Shown here: in pieces, positions 1 to 22,352 of the stretch
How the letters are laid out: each line of letters begins with the position of its first letter
How positions within the stretch are numbered: position 1 is the first letter of the stretch
Assembly: GCA_963383645.1 (NCBI GenBank)
Contig: OY726573.1
Span: forward strand, 15,360,093-15,424,092
Length of the DNA: 64,000 bases
Origin: Muscardinus avellanarius
Taxonomy: Eukaryota > Chordata > Mammalia > Rodentia > Gliridae
Reading direction: 5' to 3'
Notes under the pieces: model-generated
Databases searched by the model: none
Seen by the model: the letters and a program-made list of their open reading frames with translations, nothing else
Told to the model about the DNA's origin: nothing
Translations under genes and position numbers: made by a program

Positions 1-39
1 CTGACGCCATCAGGACCTTCTTATCAAGATGGAAATCAA

Positions 40-252
40 AAGCCAAGCTGGTTGGTGCTCACCTATAATCCCAATACTTGGGAGGCTGAGACAAGAGGAT
101 CACAGGTTCAAGGTCAGTGTCCCTGTTTCAAAACAAACAAAATAAACAAATGAGAAGGGCTGGAGATGTAGCTCAGAGATAGAATGCCCCTGGGTTCAAT
201 TCCTAGTATAACCAAAAAAAAAAAAAAAAAAAAAAAGAAAAAGAAAAAAAGT
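40..252 (+). repeat. B1-dID SINE, full length with poly-A tail
   Basis: B1-like half (CTATAATCCCAATACTTGGG core), linker, then the ID-like half with a tRNA-type A box (GATGTAGCTCAGAG) and B box (GGGTTCAATTCC), ending in an A-rich tail. Confidence 0.9.
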
Positions 253-600
253 AAGCCAGGCATTGTGACACATGCCTGTAATTCCAGTACTTGGGAGGCT
301 GAGACAGGAGGATCACAGGTTCGAGGACAGCCTCAGGAAGGAGTGAGACTCTCATCAACCTAGTGAGACCCTGTTTCAAAATAAAAATAAAATAGAGCCA
401 GGCACGGTGGCGTACGCTTGTAATCCCCGTGCTTGGGAGGCTGAGACAGGAGGATCGCACAGGTTTGAAGCCAGCCTCAGCTGCTTAGTGAGGCTCTCAG
501 CAACTTAGTGAGACCCTGTTTCCAAATAAAATATAAAAAAATAGGTCTGGGAGTATAGCCCAGAGGTAGAAAATCCCCTGGGTTCTACCCCCAGTACCAC
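253..600 (+). repeat. Two tandem SINEs: B1 half (253-394) and full copy of a second subfamily (395-600)
   Basis: The first copy stops in its linker. The second has the other diagnostic linker (TTTCCAAATAAAATATAAAA) and ID half (GGTCTGGGAGTATAGCCCAG), which defines a second SINE lineage seen throughout the window. Confidence 0.85.
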
Positions 601-715
601 AAAAATAAAATAAAATAAAATAAAATAAAATAAAATAAAATAAAATAAAATAAATAGGGCTGAGGGTATATCTTGGAGATAGAATGCCCCTGGGTTCCAT
701 CCCCAGTGCCCCCCC
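601..715 (+). repeat. (AAAAT)n microsatellite followed by an isolated ID half
   Basis: About ten AAAAT units at 603-655, then GGCTGAGGGTATATCTTGGAG...CCATCCCCAGTGCC, an ID half lacking a B1 half. The array looks like an expanded SINE linker or tail. Confidence 0.8.
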
Positions 716-1611
716 CCAAAAGATGAAAATTAAAAATGACGAAACAGAAAAAATAGGAAAAGCCAAACCAGGGAGGGGCTGGGTAGGATTAGAGGTGCGA
801 TCTCTGCAGGAGGACCTGTAGCATCTGCTCCCCACGAAGCCGGCCAGTCCCCAGGACCCTGGCCTGCTGACCTGGGTGGCCTGGACAGACAGCAGGGTCA
901 GGGCGCAGCCACAAACTGGGGCTTCCCATTAATGACACTGGGGTGGAGGCCCAGAGGATGGCCTGGTCCACCACACACAGGGAACCCCCTAGGAGAGGGA
1001 AGTGGGAGGAGGGTGGAGGGAGGGACAGTCCTGTACAATTCTGGGAAGCTTTGGGTAGGAAGAGGAAGTTACTCAGAAGGCAAAAGTATGTTACTTAAAG
1101 GAATCTCATCCTCTGGAGCCGGCAGTCTGGCTTCTGGGTTCCAAAGAAAGAGACTCCCTGCTGGGGATGGGAGGTGTCTCTGCGGCCACCAGACCCAAGC
1201 ACCAATGACAGGGGACAAGAGAAGTGAGCCTGCTGGAGGCCAGCCCTGTAGGGTCAGAGGCACCTCCCTGGGCTTGGGGCACATCTCATCCCAGTGGCCT
1301 GGACTGGGCAGAACGGCAGCTCTGGGGAACACTCAGCTGCCCCGCTATGGGGCATCCTCAGTAACCATGACAACCAACTCATTGCCAAGATGTCTGAGCT
1401 GTGGGGCCCTGCCAATGCACAGAGCTGGGCTAGGTGCCAGGAGAGGGCATCTCCACTCAGCCCTCGCCATCTCAGGATGACACCCCTTCCTCGGTGCTGA
1501 GCAGGAGTCACTGGCCCAGAAAAATGGCCGAGCAAGCTGAGAATGAGGCTTGACCAAAAAGAGGAAGTGAGGGCAGCGGGGTTGGGAGATTGGGAGTCTG
1601 TGCTCCAAGCC
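716..1611. other. Unique intergenic sequence, no gene recognised
   Basis: Moderately GC-rich single-copy-looking DNA with several short overlapping frames on both strands (for example 932-1480). None resembles a family I know, and there is no splice or start context to support one. Confidence 0.5.
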
Positions 1612-2419
1612 CTATTTTTTACTCTTTATTTTGAAACAGGGTCTCACTGAGTTACAAAGGGCCTCACTAAGTAGTAACTGAGGCTGTCTTTGAGCCACGA
1701 TCCCCCTGTCTCAGCTTCCCAAATGCTGGGATTACAAGTGTGGGCCATCATGTCTGGCTTATGTGGGCTTTTGAGACTGTCCTTGAACCTGCTCTCCTCC
1801 TGTCGCAGCCTCCAAGAACTCAGATGACAAATGTGCACCACACACTCGGCCTTCTTTTCCTTTCTCCTTTATCTTTTTTGGTACTGGGGATGGAACCCAG
1901 AGGCATCCACCTCTGAGCTACATGCTCAACCTTTATTATTATTATTATCATCATCATCATTATTATCATTATTATTATTAATTTTTTTGTAGTTCTGGGC
2001 ATGGAACCCAGGGGCTTTTCTACCTTCGGGTTATACTCCAGGACCTATTTTATATTTTATTTGAAAACAGGGTCTCACTAAGTTGTTGAGAGCCTCACTA
2101 AGGAGCTGAGGCTGGCTTCAAACCTGTGTGATCCTCCTGTCTCAGCCTCCCAAGCGTGGGGATTACAAGCGTGCACCACCACACCCGGCTTGTATTTTAT
2201 TTTATTTATTTATTTTTGCGGGTCTGGGTATGGAACACAGGGGAATTTGACCTCTGAACTACACCCCCTGCCCTATTTTTTATTCTTTATTTTGAAACAG
2301 GGTCTCACTAAGTTGCAGAGGGCCTTACTAAGTAGCTGAGGCTGGCTGCAAACCTGTAATCTTCCTGTCTCAGCATCCCAACTACTGGGATTACAAGCTT
2401 GCATCACCATGCCTGGCTA
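1612..2419 (-). repeat. Cluster of minus-strand B1-dID SINEs and fragments
   Basis: B1 half at 1612-1760, B1 fragment 1768-1850, ID half 1870-1935, an (ATT/ATC)n stretch at 1934-1982, then full copies at about 1987-2190 and 2212-2419. Each reads as GGTACTGGGGATGGAACCC...GCCACCACGCCCGGC. Confidence 0.85.
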
Positions 2420-2517
2420 CAGTCGTATATTTTCCTAGAAAATATTCTTTAAAAACCAGACAAGTTGGGCTCTTGATTTTATTAGTTTTGGGATAATTTT
2501 TCTTTTTTTTTTTTTTT

Positions 2518-2594
2518 TGTGGTACTAGAGATGGAACCCAGGGGGCATTCTACCTCTAAGCTACACCCCCAGGCCTATTTTTATTCTTTATTTT
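2518..2594 (-). repeat. ID half of a minus-strand SINE split by a later insertion
   Basis: The ID half and linker stop at 2594. The matching B1 half resumes at 4939. The shared linker segment TTTATTCTTTATTTT occurs at 2580-2594 and again at 4939-4953. Confidence 0.85.
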
Positions 2595-2639
2595 TATTTA
2601 TTTTTTGAATATTATTTATTTATTTTTTGTTTTATTTTA

Positions 2640-3000
2640 TTTTTTTAAATTTATTTTTATTGGTGCATTGTAATCATACATCACATTGGAATATAAGACT
2701 TGAGAGGATATACAAGCACACATCATCCAATTAGCCCTCATCCAGCCCCCATCCCATTCCCTACCCCTTCCTCGATCCCATGCTTGTTTGGTGATTAACT
2801 TTGACACATATGTTTATGTACCTCCTGCTTTTTAAAGAGGCTCCATCCCCCCCTACTCCATACCCTCTGATTGGTCACCTTAATTGCTTCACTATAGGGC
2901 CCTTTTAATAGCTCGACCACTTCCTGTTGCCCATTTCCTCTTAGTTATTGCTGATTAGGGGAAGCATCTGGTTTTAATTTTCTGCGATATTTCTCTGTGC
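2640..3000 (-). mobile_element. L1 3' UTR end (within the composite element)
   Basis: On the minus strand it has a G-rich run (GGGATGGGGGCTGGATGAGG), GCTAATTGGATGATGTGTG and a terminal TGCACCAATAAAAA. The same terminal motifs occur in plus orientation at about 40160-40290, so this is a shared sciurid L1 3' end. Confidence 0.75.
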
Positions 3001-3039
3001 ATGCCACGTTGCAAATACCGATCCCACTCTTGACGGCCC

Positions 3040-4110
3040 CAGTTGTGGCCTGGCTACCTGGTGGACTGATCAGACCTCGCTGGCTCAAGCAGCAGCCTTG
3101 CCTCATGGGAGGCCCTGGTTCTGGCCTCGCTGGCCCCGACACTGGCCTAACCCCTCAGCTGGCTCCAATCCCGGCCTCGGAGGCCCCAGTACCGGCCTTG
3201 CCTCTCGGCAGGCTCCGATGTTAGCCGATGGCCCCGGCATCGGCCTAACCCCTCGGCAGGCTCTGATCCAGGCCTCGGAGGCCTCAGTAGCGGCCTTGCC
3301 TCATGGAAGGCTCTGATGCCGGCCAGTGGCCCCGGCACCGGCCTAACCCCTCAGCAGTCTCTGATCCCGGCCTCGAAGGCCCCAGCATCAGCCTTGCCTC
3401 GTGGCAGGCTCCGATCCTGGCTTTGCTGGCCCCAGCACTGGCCTAACCCCTCGGCAGGCTCCAATCCCCGCCTCGGAGGCCCCAGCACCGGCCTTGCCTC
3501 ATGGCAAGCTCTGATCCCGGCCATGCTGGCCCTGGCACTGGCCTGACCCCTTGGCAGGCTCTGATCCCAGCCTCAGAGGCCCCAGCACCGGCCTTGCCTC
3601 ACGGCAGGCTCCGATCCCAGCCTCATTGGCACCGGCACAGGCCTAACCCTTCGGCAGGCTCTGATCCTGGCCTCGGAGGCCCCAGCACCGGCCTTGCCTC
3701 ATGGCAGGCTCCGATCCTGTCCTCGCTGGCCCCAGCACCAGCCTAAACCCTCAACAGGCTCCGATCCCGGCCTCAGAGGCCTCAATAGCGGCCTTGCCTC
3801 ACGGAAGGCTCCGATGCTGGCCAGTGGCTCCGGCACCGGCCTAACCCCTCAGCAGGCTCTGATCCCGGCCTCGGAGGCTCCAGCACCAGCCTTGCCTTGC
3901 GGCAGGCTTTGATCCCAGCCTTGGAGGCCTCAAGAACGGCCTTGCCTCACGGAAGGCTCCGATGCCGGCCGTTGGCCCCGGCATTGGCCTAACACCTTGG
4001 CAGGCTCCGATCCCGGTCTTGGAGGCCCCAGCACCAGCCTTGCCTCACGGCAGGCTCCGATCCCAGCTTTTCTGTGTCCGTCGCAGGCCTCACCTCTCGG
4101 CAGGCTCTAA
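3040..4110. repeat. ~100-bp GC-rich minisatellite, about ten units
   Basis: Each unit contains CCTAACCCCTCGGCAGGCTC, then GATCCCGGCCTCGGAGGCCC and GCCTTGCCTCATGGCAGGCTC. Unit starts fall near 3147, 3245, 3343, 3441, 3541, 3641, 3740, 3839, 3987 and 4086. The 148-bp step before 3987 is a unit and a half. Several parallel open frames here are only translations of the array. Confidence 0.9.
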
Positions 4111-4129
4111 TCCAAGCACCCTCTTTGCC

Positions 4130-4690
4130 CAACTATTTGTCCCCCATTCTCGAGGGTGCGTGGTGGTGGTAGCATTCTGCCTCTGGGGTCATTACTTTAA
4201 AAGTTCCAGGTGTAATGTATCAGATCTCTGCCTCCCCTGAGTACTGGCCACTGCCACTGCCACTGCCTCCACCATTTCAAATCTTTCCCAAGCTCTCTTT
4301 TCACTCTGAATGTTGTCCAATCTTCCTAAGCATGAGCGACAGTAGCATTCACCCTTTGGTGTAATTTCTCCAAAAAATAAAAAATAAATAAATAAGGTTG
4401 GTAGGCTCCGATTTCTGCTTCTCCTGAATACAATTCTCCACCGCCAACGTGGAGACCGCTTTCAGCACTGCCTTTCTCCTTGGTCTCTGCTAAAGTCTCT
4501 CTCCTTACAGGTGATGTCCAAGATTCTTAACAATGTAGAGAAGAAGCAGTCCTCCTTAGCGGGGAATTTTTCCAATAATTCCAGTTCATTTGGATAAGTT
4601 TTGTCTGCATCTCCAGTATCCTGGCATCCGCCACCTCCTTGACCCCTCTCCGATATTTTCCTTTTTCCTTTTTCTTTTCCTTTTTTACAG
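4130..4690 (-). other. Unrecognised body of the composite element
   Basis: Mid-GC sequence between the two arrays. On the minus strand it has a donor-like CACCTGTAAGGAG near 4510. Its small minus frame (4527-4718) is lysine-rich because of a TTTTCC stretch and is not credible as a gene. Confidence 0.45.
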
Positions 4691-4935
4691 GGTCCTTCCG
4701 GGTGGAGAGGGGGGTCACCTAGGGGCGCCCCGCCAGCACCTGCCCACCCACCCAGGGTCGGGGGCTAGGGGTCTTTCCGGGTGGAGAGGGGGGTCGCCTA
4801 GGGGTGCCCCGCCAGCGCCTGCCCACCCGCCCAGGGTCAGGGGCCCGGGGGGGTCCTTCCGGGTGGAGAGGGGGGTCACCTAGGGGCGCCCCGCCAGCGC
4901 CTGCCCACCCGCCCAGGGTCGGGGGCCCAGGGGCC
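4690..4935. repeat. ~81-bp GC-rich tandem repeat, three units
   Basis: Units start at GGTCCTTCCGGGTGGAGAGG near 4691, 4770 and 4852. Each continues through GGGGCGCCCCGCCAGCGCCT and ends GCCCAGGGTCGGGGGCC. Units are nearly identical. Confidence 0.9.
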
Positions 4936-4938
4936 CCC

Positions 4939-5087
4939 TTTATTCTTTATTTTGAAACAGGGTCTCACTGAGTTGCAAGGGACCTCATTAAGTAGTAGCT
5001 GAAGCTGTTTGCGAACTGTGATCCTCCTGTCTCAGCCTCTGGAATGCTGGGATTACAAGCATGCACCACCATGCCCAACTTGGGTAA
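4939..5087 (-). repeat. B1 half of the SINE interrupted by the composite element
   Basis: Begins with the second copy of the duplicated linker, then GAAACAGGGTCTCACTGAG through CACCACCATGCCCAAC. Together with 2518-2594 it restores one normal SINE. Confidence 0.85.
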
Positions 5088-5143
5088 TTTTTCTTAACAA
5101 GGCCAGAAGTTTATCAGGCAATCAAATAGAAGTCCTTTTCTAG

Positions 5144-5145
<2 letters not shown>

Positions 5146-5200
<55 letters not shown>
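5146..5200. repeat. (TC)n microsatellite
   Basis: About 27 uninterrupted TC dinucleotides. Confidence 0.95.
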
Positions 5201-5203
<3 letters not shown>

Positions 5204-5265
5204 ATTAAGACCCCCACTCTCTACTTCTCATATGGCTCTGATGTACAGTCCCCCCAATTTAACGT

Positions 5266-5660
5266 TGAAATTGAGCGGGGGTCACGAAGGAGGTAGACAC
5301 CAGCCTAGTTATCAAAAGCTGCTTTAATCGACTGGCACCTTTGGGCGGGTCTGCTGACCATGGGGGAAGGGACGGATGAGCCACACAGCCAGCAGAGTCC
5401 TGGTCTGTTGGCACAGCCGCGCGGCTGAGCAGAAGTACTGATGTTTAGAGTGTGGGGGGGGGTGTTGGGTGGGGCTAGCAGTGTGGGAATGGCGATTATT
5501 TGGTAACATCCAGCGTCTCACGATGCCTGGAGTCTGTCTCCCGATGTTTGCAGGCTCCAGACACCTGGAGTCTCGCGATATCTCCACTTCTGGCTTCCAG
5601 AGTTCTACCTCCTGTCCCTGCTGCAGGGTCCATTGGGGAAGAGATGGACCTGACTTATCA
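5266..5660 (-). mobile_element. LTR-like dispersed repeat, copy 1
   Basis: Homologous over ~400 bp to 47448-47862. Shared landmarks include CTGGCACCTTTGGG, GGGGGAAGGGAC, ATCTCCACTTCTGGCTTCC and CCTCCTGTCCC. On the minus strand it runs TGATAAGTC...CAATTTCA, so TG/CA ends are present. I could not confirm a flanking duplication. Likely a retroviral solo LTR, family unknown. Confidence 0.5.
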
Positions 5661-5682
5661 CCTACTCCATTTTATCTTTTAT

Positions 5683-5770
5683 CTTCTCCTTCTCCTTCTC
5701 CTTCTTCTCCTCCTCCTCTTCCTCCTCCTCCTCCTCCTCCTCCTCCTCCTCCTCCTTCTTTTTTTTTTCT
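5683..5770. repeat. (CTT/CTC)n trinucleotide array
   Basis: Pyrimidine-only CTT and CCT runs ending in a T tract. The long Leu or Pro frames across it are repeat translations. Confidence 0.95.
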
Positions 5771-5849
5771 AGCAACAAATGGACATGCATCCTGCTTTCC
5801 AGACTGTCACTTTTGAATTTGACTTGACTTACATTCTTCATTTTTTTTT

Positions 5850-6133
5850 TTTTTTGGTAGTACTAGGGATTGAACCCAGAGGCATTCTACCTCTGAGCTT
5901 CACCCTCAGACATATGTTGTTCTATTTTGTGCATGTGTGTGTGTTGCTGGGATTGAATCCAGGAGTATTCTAACTCCGAGCTACACCCCAAGCCCGATTT
6001 TAATTCTCAGTATGAAGCAGGGTCTCAGTTACACAGGGCCTCACTAAGTAGCTGAGGCTGGTGGAGAACCTGTGATCCTCCCGCCTCAGCCTCCCAAGTA
6101 CTGGGATGACAAGCGTGCCCCACCATGCCTGGC
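5850..6133 (-). repeat. ID half (5852-5912) plus full SINE (5944-6133)
   Basis: Minus-oriented: GTACTAGGGATTGAACCC, then GCTGGGATTGAATCCAGG through CACCATGCCTGGC. Confidence 0.85.
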
Positions 6134-6600
6134 TTTATGATTACTATTTGTTGCAAGCAGATTCTCCTGTTGGTCGCTGCCTTCGATCTGCATGGCTGCC
6201 GATGCTTGCCTCTCTACCACCTCATCAAACTCAGCAGCAGGAATCCATTGTCTTCAATCTGTGAAGTCAATGTTGTTGTGTTGATGACCAGAGACTGCTA
6301 CCTACCCACATCCTTGTCCTCCTCTGTCCCTCCTGTCCTGGAATAAGGGGAAGAGAGTAAACTGTACTCTGGCCCCACTTCTAGAACCTCTGCCGTCTAC
6401 CCCTTCCTCTCTCCCTTCCCATGATCCCCTCTTTCTCCAACTGAAACACATGGGATGGTAAAGGCAGGAGTCTCAGGATAGGGAGAGGGAGCGGGTCGAG
6501 TGGGTCTTCCATCTCTGGCAGCTTGATTGACCAGGGCAGGGATCTCCACAGCATGAGGTGAATGTTATCTTGTTATCTGTAACAACCTTTCCCCTCTGTA
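6134..6600. other. Unique intergenic sequence, nothing recognised
   Basis: No splice-bounded frame or known repeat core is visible here. Confidence 0.4.
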
Positions 6601-6611
6601 TCTCTCTGTCC

Positions 6612-6885
6612 GCACTAGTGATTGAACCTAAGAGCATTCTACCACTGAGCTATACCCCCAGCCCTATTTTTGGGGGGGAGGTGTGCGGGTCTGGTGATGG
6701 AACCCAGGGGCATTCGACCTCTCAGCTACACCCCCTACCCTATTTTTTATTCTTTATTTTGAAACAGGGTCTCACTGGGTTGCAGAGGGCCTCACTAAAT
6801 AGCTGAGGCTGTCTGCGAACCTTGATCCTCCTGTCTCAGCCTCCCAAATGCTGGGATTATAAGCGTGCGCCACCATGCCCAGCTT
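6612..6885 (-). repeat. ID half plus full B1-dID SINE
   Basis: ID half at 6612-6672 and full copy at 6680-6885 (GGGTCTGGTGATGGAACCC to CACCATGCCCAGC). Confidence 0.85.
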
Positions 6886-6889
6886 TATT

Positions 6890-7437
6890 TTTTATTTTGA
6901 AATACCAATTCACAACCACCTCATTTCAGAAGCTATGGACATCACTTCATCTCACAGCCCATTGGCCAGAATTAGTCACATGGCTCCGCCCTAAGCAGAA
7001 GAAGGTCGGCTGGGAAATGGTGGGAGGCATCGGAGGCTCGGTGTGGTTCCTGCCAGAAAGTGAAGTCCAACAGTCTCCCCCACAGAGCTTGATACTGAGG
7101 CAAATAAGTCAAGGACAAAAAATGGTAGGGACTTTGTTATTCTCATCTCAGTGCCTGGGAACATGTCCATTGCCCAGCGCTTTCTGGATTTCCTGGTCTT
7201 TTCTGAGATTGCAGGGTTTAACTCTTTAATTCCTCAAGGCATTCAGTTTCATTCCCAAAAACTCCTTTATTGGCTTAACTGAGCAGGAATTATTTATTGA
7301 TTTAAAGCAACAAGGTTAAGAGATGCATAGCTCTAGATTGCTTTTGGTACGTGGGTCTTGATGAAGAAGGAACAGGTCAAGTGTCACTGACCAGCCCACA
7401 CAGTCCTTTCTAAAGCTTTGGTCTATTGAATGCATGG

Positions 7438-7475
<38 letters not shown>

Positions 7476-7655
7476 CATAGTTATTGCATTTTGTCCATCA
7501 GTTTATGAAAATCAGTGAAACTAAAAGCCAGAAGCATTTGTACCTATGAGACAGGTGAAAACCATTAGGTGAATTAAAAAAACTCATTTCTTCTGTGATG
7601 AATACTAACTGAATTTGAGCCACAAGAAAGAAAAACAGAATTAAAGGATGTGTAC
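6890..7655. other. Unique sequence with a (TA)n run; candidate ALOX15B 3' region
   Basis: Holds (TA)n at 7438-7474. On the minus strand AATAAA occurs near 7265 and again near 7292, about 1.9 kb past the ALOX15B stop. These could be distal polyadenylation signals, but SINEs lie between and I cannot show that they are used. Confidence 0.35.
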
Positions 7656-7659
7656 GAAG

Positions 7660-8082
7660 CCGGGCGCGGTGGCACACACCTGTAATCCTAGTACTTGGGA
7701 AGCTGAGACAGGAGGATCTCAGGTTCAAGGACAACCTCAGCTACTTAGATCCTCAACAACCTAGTAAGATGCTGTTTCAAAACAAAATAATAGTAATCCC
7801 AGCATTTGGGAGGCTGAGACCGGAGGATCACAGTTTGCGGACAGCCTCAGCTACTTAGTGAGGCCCTCCACAATTTAGTGAGACCCTGTTTCAAAATAAA
7901 GAATAAAAAAAAAAATAGGGCAGGGGATGTACCTTGGAGGTCAAATGCCTCTGGGTTCCATCCCCAGACCCGCAAAAACAAAACAAAATAATAACAGCAA
8001 CAATAATAAAATAATAATAAAAGGCTAGGGGTGTAGCTCAGAAGTAGAAAGCCTCTGGGTTCAATTGTCAGTACTACACCCA
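7660..8082 (+). repeat. Run of three plus-strand SINE pieces
   Basis: B1 half 7660-7785, near-full copy 7790-7972 (ID half with the variant GATGTACCTTGGAGGTCAAATG), then an isolated ID half 8020-8082. Confidence 0.85.
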
Positions 8083-8084
8083 CC

Positions 8085-8088
<4 letters not shown>

Positions 8089-8115
<27 letters not shown>

Positions 8116-8116
8116 G
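8089..8116. repeat. (CA)n microsatellite
   Basis: About 13 CA units directly after the ID half. Confidence 0.9.
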
Positions 8117-8520
8117 AAGAGTGTATGAAATGTTGAAATTCCATCCTGAAGATGGAATCTGGAAGGCAAAGCATGATTAATGATATGTTAATATCTTCTA
8201 GTTTCCTGGAAATGGAATCTGCTTTACAGTGCACGCAGAGGTAAGTTTTGAGAAAACAGATGTGGGCATTGCCCGCCCTGACCCTGACTGTATGTCCTTT
8301 TCTTCTGTCTGGCTTCTAATGACTCTTTCTCACTGCTTTGCTCATTTAGAGCTGGGACAGCGGGTCATGATCACCTCTTGGGCAGTTTTCAGGCTGAGCC
8401 ATTTCCCATGTTGCCAAGCAGCTCCCTAGTGTTCTATGAGGTCTAATCAGCTGTGGCCAATGGCCACAATCAGATTCTTCCCTGATACGGTCCACGGTTA
8501 CATAAGGCAAAACTAAACAG
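8117..8520. other. Unique sequence, nothing recognised
   Basis: AT/GC-balanced single-copy-looking DNA. The 66-codon plus frame at 8229 has no supporting context. Confidence 0.4.
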
Positions 8521-8522
8521 CA

Positions 8523-8716
8523 GCCGGGCGCGGTGGTGCATGTTTGGAATCTCAGTACTTGGGAGGCTGAGACAGGAGGATCGTGGGCTCAAGGCCCTCC
8601 GCAACTTAGTGGGACCCTGTTTCAAAATAAAAGAATAAACTAGGACTGGGAGTGTAGCTCAGAGGTAGAATGCCCCTGGGTTCCATCCCCAGTAAAACAC
8701 ACGTGCGCGCGCGCGT

Positions 8717-8757
<41 letters not shown>

Positions 8758-8760
8758 CAC
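8523..8760 (+). repeat. Full SINE followed by a (GC)(CA)n tract
   Basis: B1-dID copy at 8523-8696, then alternating purine-pyrimidine CGCGCGCGTGCG and (CA)n to about 8760. The tail has become a microsatellite. Confidence 0.9.
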
Positions 8761-8884
8761 ACGTAAGGCTCTTAAGGGGACTGCCTGTGTGAGCACTCTG
8801 AGGCACAGAATCTCCAAAAGGCTTGGTGGTACTGTGTCATGAGATTGTGTTCTCTGTGGGTGTCTTGGTCGCTCTCTCTTTTTG

Positions 8885-8994
8885 ATGGTATTGGGGATGG
8901 AACCCAGGGTTTTGCTCATGGTAGGAAGGTAAGTACTCTACCACTGAACTATATCCTCAGCCCCTTATTTCTCTTCGGCTTTTTTCCTGTTTTT

Positions 8995-9043
<49 letters not shown>
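8885..9043 (-). repeat. Isolated ID half, T tract and (GT)n
   Basis: TATTGGGGATGGAACCC through CTCAGCCCC at 8885-8965, then a ~26-bp T run and a (GT)n run to 9043. Confidence 0.8.
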
Positions 9044-9155
9044 AGTTACATGGGGCCTGCTTTTCTGGAGAAGGTGTCCTTTTCTCTGGGTGTCAGTTAG
9101 TTAGCCTCAAGTGATACATGGTTAAGGAGATATAGGGTCTGTGCTCTCTGGGAAT

Positions 9156-21826
<12,671 letters not shown>

Positions 21827-21858
21827 GATGCCGGCTCAGCCTCACTCGCCACCTCGAG

Positions 21859-21866
21859 CCTTATAT
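21859..21866 (-). promoter_or_regulatory. TATA-like box upstream of ALOX15B
   Basis: ATATAAGG on the minus strand, about 33 bp before the ATG. If it is used, transcription would start almost at the start codon. It may instead be chance. Confidence 0.4.
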
Positions 21867-22074
21867 GCAGAGCTGGGTGGCTCACCGGCAGGCACGCCCT
21901 GATTCACCCTGGCCAGACCCTGATCTGGCCAGGCTGGTTATTGCGTGTGCTCGAGTGCCCACGGGCCCCCAGGGGCGCCCTAAAGAGCGCGTCGGATTTC
22001 TAGCACATCGATGTGTTGAACCCCAGGCCAGAAGAGATCTCTGTGCTGGATATAGGTGGAGAAGAACCTGTCTG

Positions 22075-22207
22075 TGGGTTCAAGGCCAGCCTCAGCAACT
22101 TCATGAGAGCCTTGGTAACTTAGCAGACCCTGTTTGAAATAAACAATAAAAACGGGTAGGGGTGTGTAGCTCAAAAGTAGAACGCCCCTGAGTTCAATCC
22201 CCACCCC
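22075..22207 (+). repeat. 5'-truncated SINE
   Basis: B1 3' part (TCAAGGCCAGCCTCAGC) and ID half only, upstream of ALOX15B. Confidence 0.8.
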
Positions 22208-22308
22208 CTCCCTCAAATAAAAGGAAGCATGTCCTGGACAGCCTCTTCATCTCCATCCTATTCTTACAATTTTTAGGACTATATGCATTATTTTATTTCA
22301 TTCAATAC

Positions 22309-22310
<2 letters not shown>

Positions 22311-22349
<39 letters not shown>
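22311..22349. repeat. (GT)n microsatellite
   Basis: About 19 GT units next to an ID half. Confidence 0.95.

Positions 22350-22352
<3 letters not shown>

Larger units (their letters stand above)
2595..4938 (-). mobile_element. Composite SVA-like non-autonomous retroelement (candidate)
   Basis: A 2.34-kb block splits a SINE and is flanked by a 15-bp direct repeat. Read on the minus strand it has, in order, a GC-rich array of three ~81-bp units (4938-4690), ~560 bp of unrecognised sequence (4690-4130), an array of about ten ~100-bp GC-rich units (4110-3040), an L1-type 3' UTR (about 3000-2647, ending TGCACCAATAAAAAT) and an A-rich tail (2646-2595). The A-rich target, long duplication and terminal poly-A are marks of L1-machinery retrotransposition. 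The layout of arrays plus unique body plus poly-A recalls primate SVA/LAVA elements, but no sequence homology to those is claimed. The alternative is a heavily deleted L1 with a monomeric 5' UTR. It carries no convincing ORF. Confidence 0.65.

Noticed and set aside
3040..4110. Parallel open frames of 72-92 codons
   Set aside because: Periodic translations of the 100-bp minisatellite.
4690..4935. CRISPR-like regular repeats
   Set aside because: Contiguous 81-bp units without unique spacers in a mammalian genome.
7265..7297. AATAAA motifs as the ALOX15B polyadenylation site
   Set aside because: 1.9 kb past the stop with SINEs in between. Not supportable from sequence alone.
8023..8082. tRNA-Ala-like A and B boxes in ID halves
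   Set aside because: They recur in nearly every SINE here and lack an intact cloverleaf. These are retroposon promoters, not tRNA genes.
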